Shown here one piece after another: positions 41,530 to 41,560 of a stretch of 41,560 nucleotides of DNA. Source of the DNA: SIG480 sp045636865. GTDB lineage: Bacteria; Bacillota; Clostridia; Oscillospirales; JAAYXM01. The notes under the pieces were generated by a model, which saw only the letters and a list, made by a program, of their open reading frames with translations, was not told the DNA's origin and did not search any database. The DNA is taken from positions 1 through 41,560 of the forward strand of contig JAZTYJ010000005.1 of NCBI GenBank assembly GCA_045636865.1, read 5' to 3'. A program made the translations under genes and the position numbers. How positions within the stretch are numbered: position 1 is the stretch's first letter; each line of letters begins with the position of its first letter.

Positions 41530-41560
41530 ATGGAATATGTAACATGCGAGGCATGCGAAA
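41530..41560 (+). CDS. Start of an unidentified gene (partial)
   Basis: An ATG at 41530, 7 bp after GGAGGT, opens a frame reading MEYVTCEACE before the window ends. It holds a CxxC pair and follows the glycosidase gene by 14 bp, so the cassette continues. Nothing more can be said. Confidence 0.5.
   Translation, partial: MEYVTCEACE

Noticed and set aside
1..41560. CRISPR arrays, insertion sequences or rRNA genes
   Set aside because: No regularly spaced repeats, transposase genes with inverted ends or rRNA sequences were seen on either strand.

Overview
The window looks like chromosome of a Clostridia-type Bacillota (Firmicutes), with one phage-derived patch at the right end. The evidence is strong AGGAGG-type ribosome binding sites, sigma-A promoters close to TTGACA-N17-TATAAT, intrinsic terminators with T-tails, Rex, RecX, an S-layer-homology protein, a DUF1385 protein next to prmC, and tsaE-tsaB and rimI-tsaD gene pairs. 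No species can be named from the sequence alone. There are no rRNA genes, CRISPR arrays or insertion sequences.

Layout. 1-450: the end of an unknown gene, two terminators and a promoter. 451-4774 (+): tsaE, tsaB, rpiB, proB, rlmA and a lipase-fold (DUF2974-like) gene. 4864-9388 (+): a lipoprotein built of 102-residue Ca-loop repeats, an OmpR-type response regulator, its histidine kinase and a DUF1385 membrane protein, running into prmC, recA, recX, rimO, pgsA and cysS (to 15283). 15374-19512 (+): polA, rimI, tsaD. 19513-20002: an AT-rich gap with three adjacent DnaA-box-like 9-mers. 20003-22943 (+): isocitrate dehydrogenase, rex and a secreted SLH protein. 22984-23350: tRNA-Pro with a strong promoter and terminator, followed by a decayed copy of its 3' end and terminator. 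23352-25485: a divergent SLOG-like/HTH pair, a nitroreductase and a DUF421 membrane protein that appears to start at CTG. 25531-36101 (-): gdhA as its own unit, then a six-gene unit read leftwards: secA, a secreted phosphodiester-glycosidase protein, an M24 peptidase, mnmA, cysE and an alpha/beta hydrolase. 36343-37581 (+): ahcY. 37661-37840 (-): tRNA-Glu and tRNA-Met, read leftwards from one consensus promoter.

From about 37980 to the right edge (+) there is a compact phage-like cassette: its own promoter and 226-nt leader, a scaffold-like protein, a HK97-type major capsid protein with a C-terminal chitobiase-like domain, an intrinsic terminator, a connector-like small protein, a holin-like membrane protein, a phosphodiester glycosidase-SH3 protein (probable lysin) and the first codons of a further gene. 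No terminase, portal, protease or integrase lies upstream: the cassette begins beside tRNA genes and ahcY, and the lysis-like genes follow almost directly after the capsid gene. This is the most unusual part of the window. It could be a domesticated capsid system, a satellite, or the edge of a rearranged prophage continuing to the right.

How the genes work together: most of the window is core information processing (t6A tRNA modification, rRNA/RF/ribosomal-protein modification, recombination and repair, Cys-tRNA charging, s2U tRNA modification, protein export) and central metabolism (isocitrate, glutamate, serine-to-cysteine, SAH recycling), with redox control by Rex beside the isocitrate dehydrogenase.
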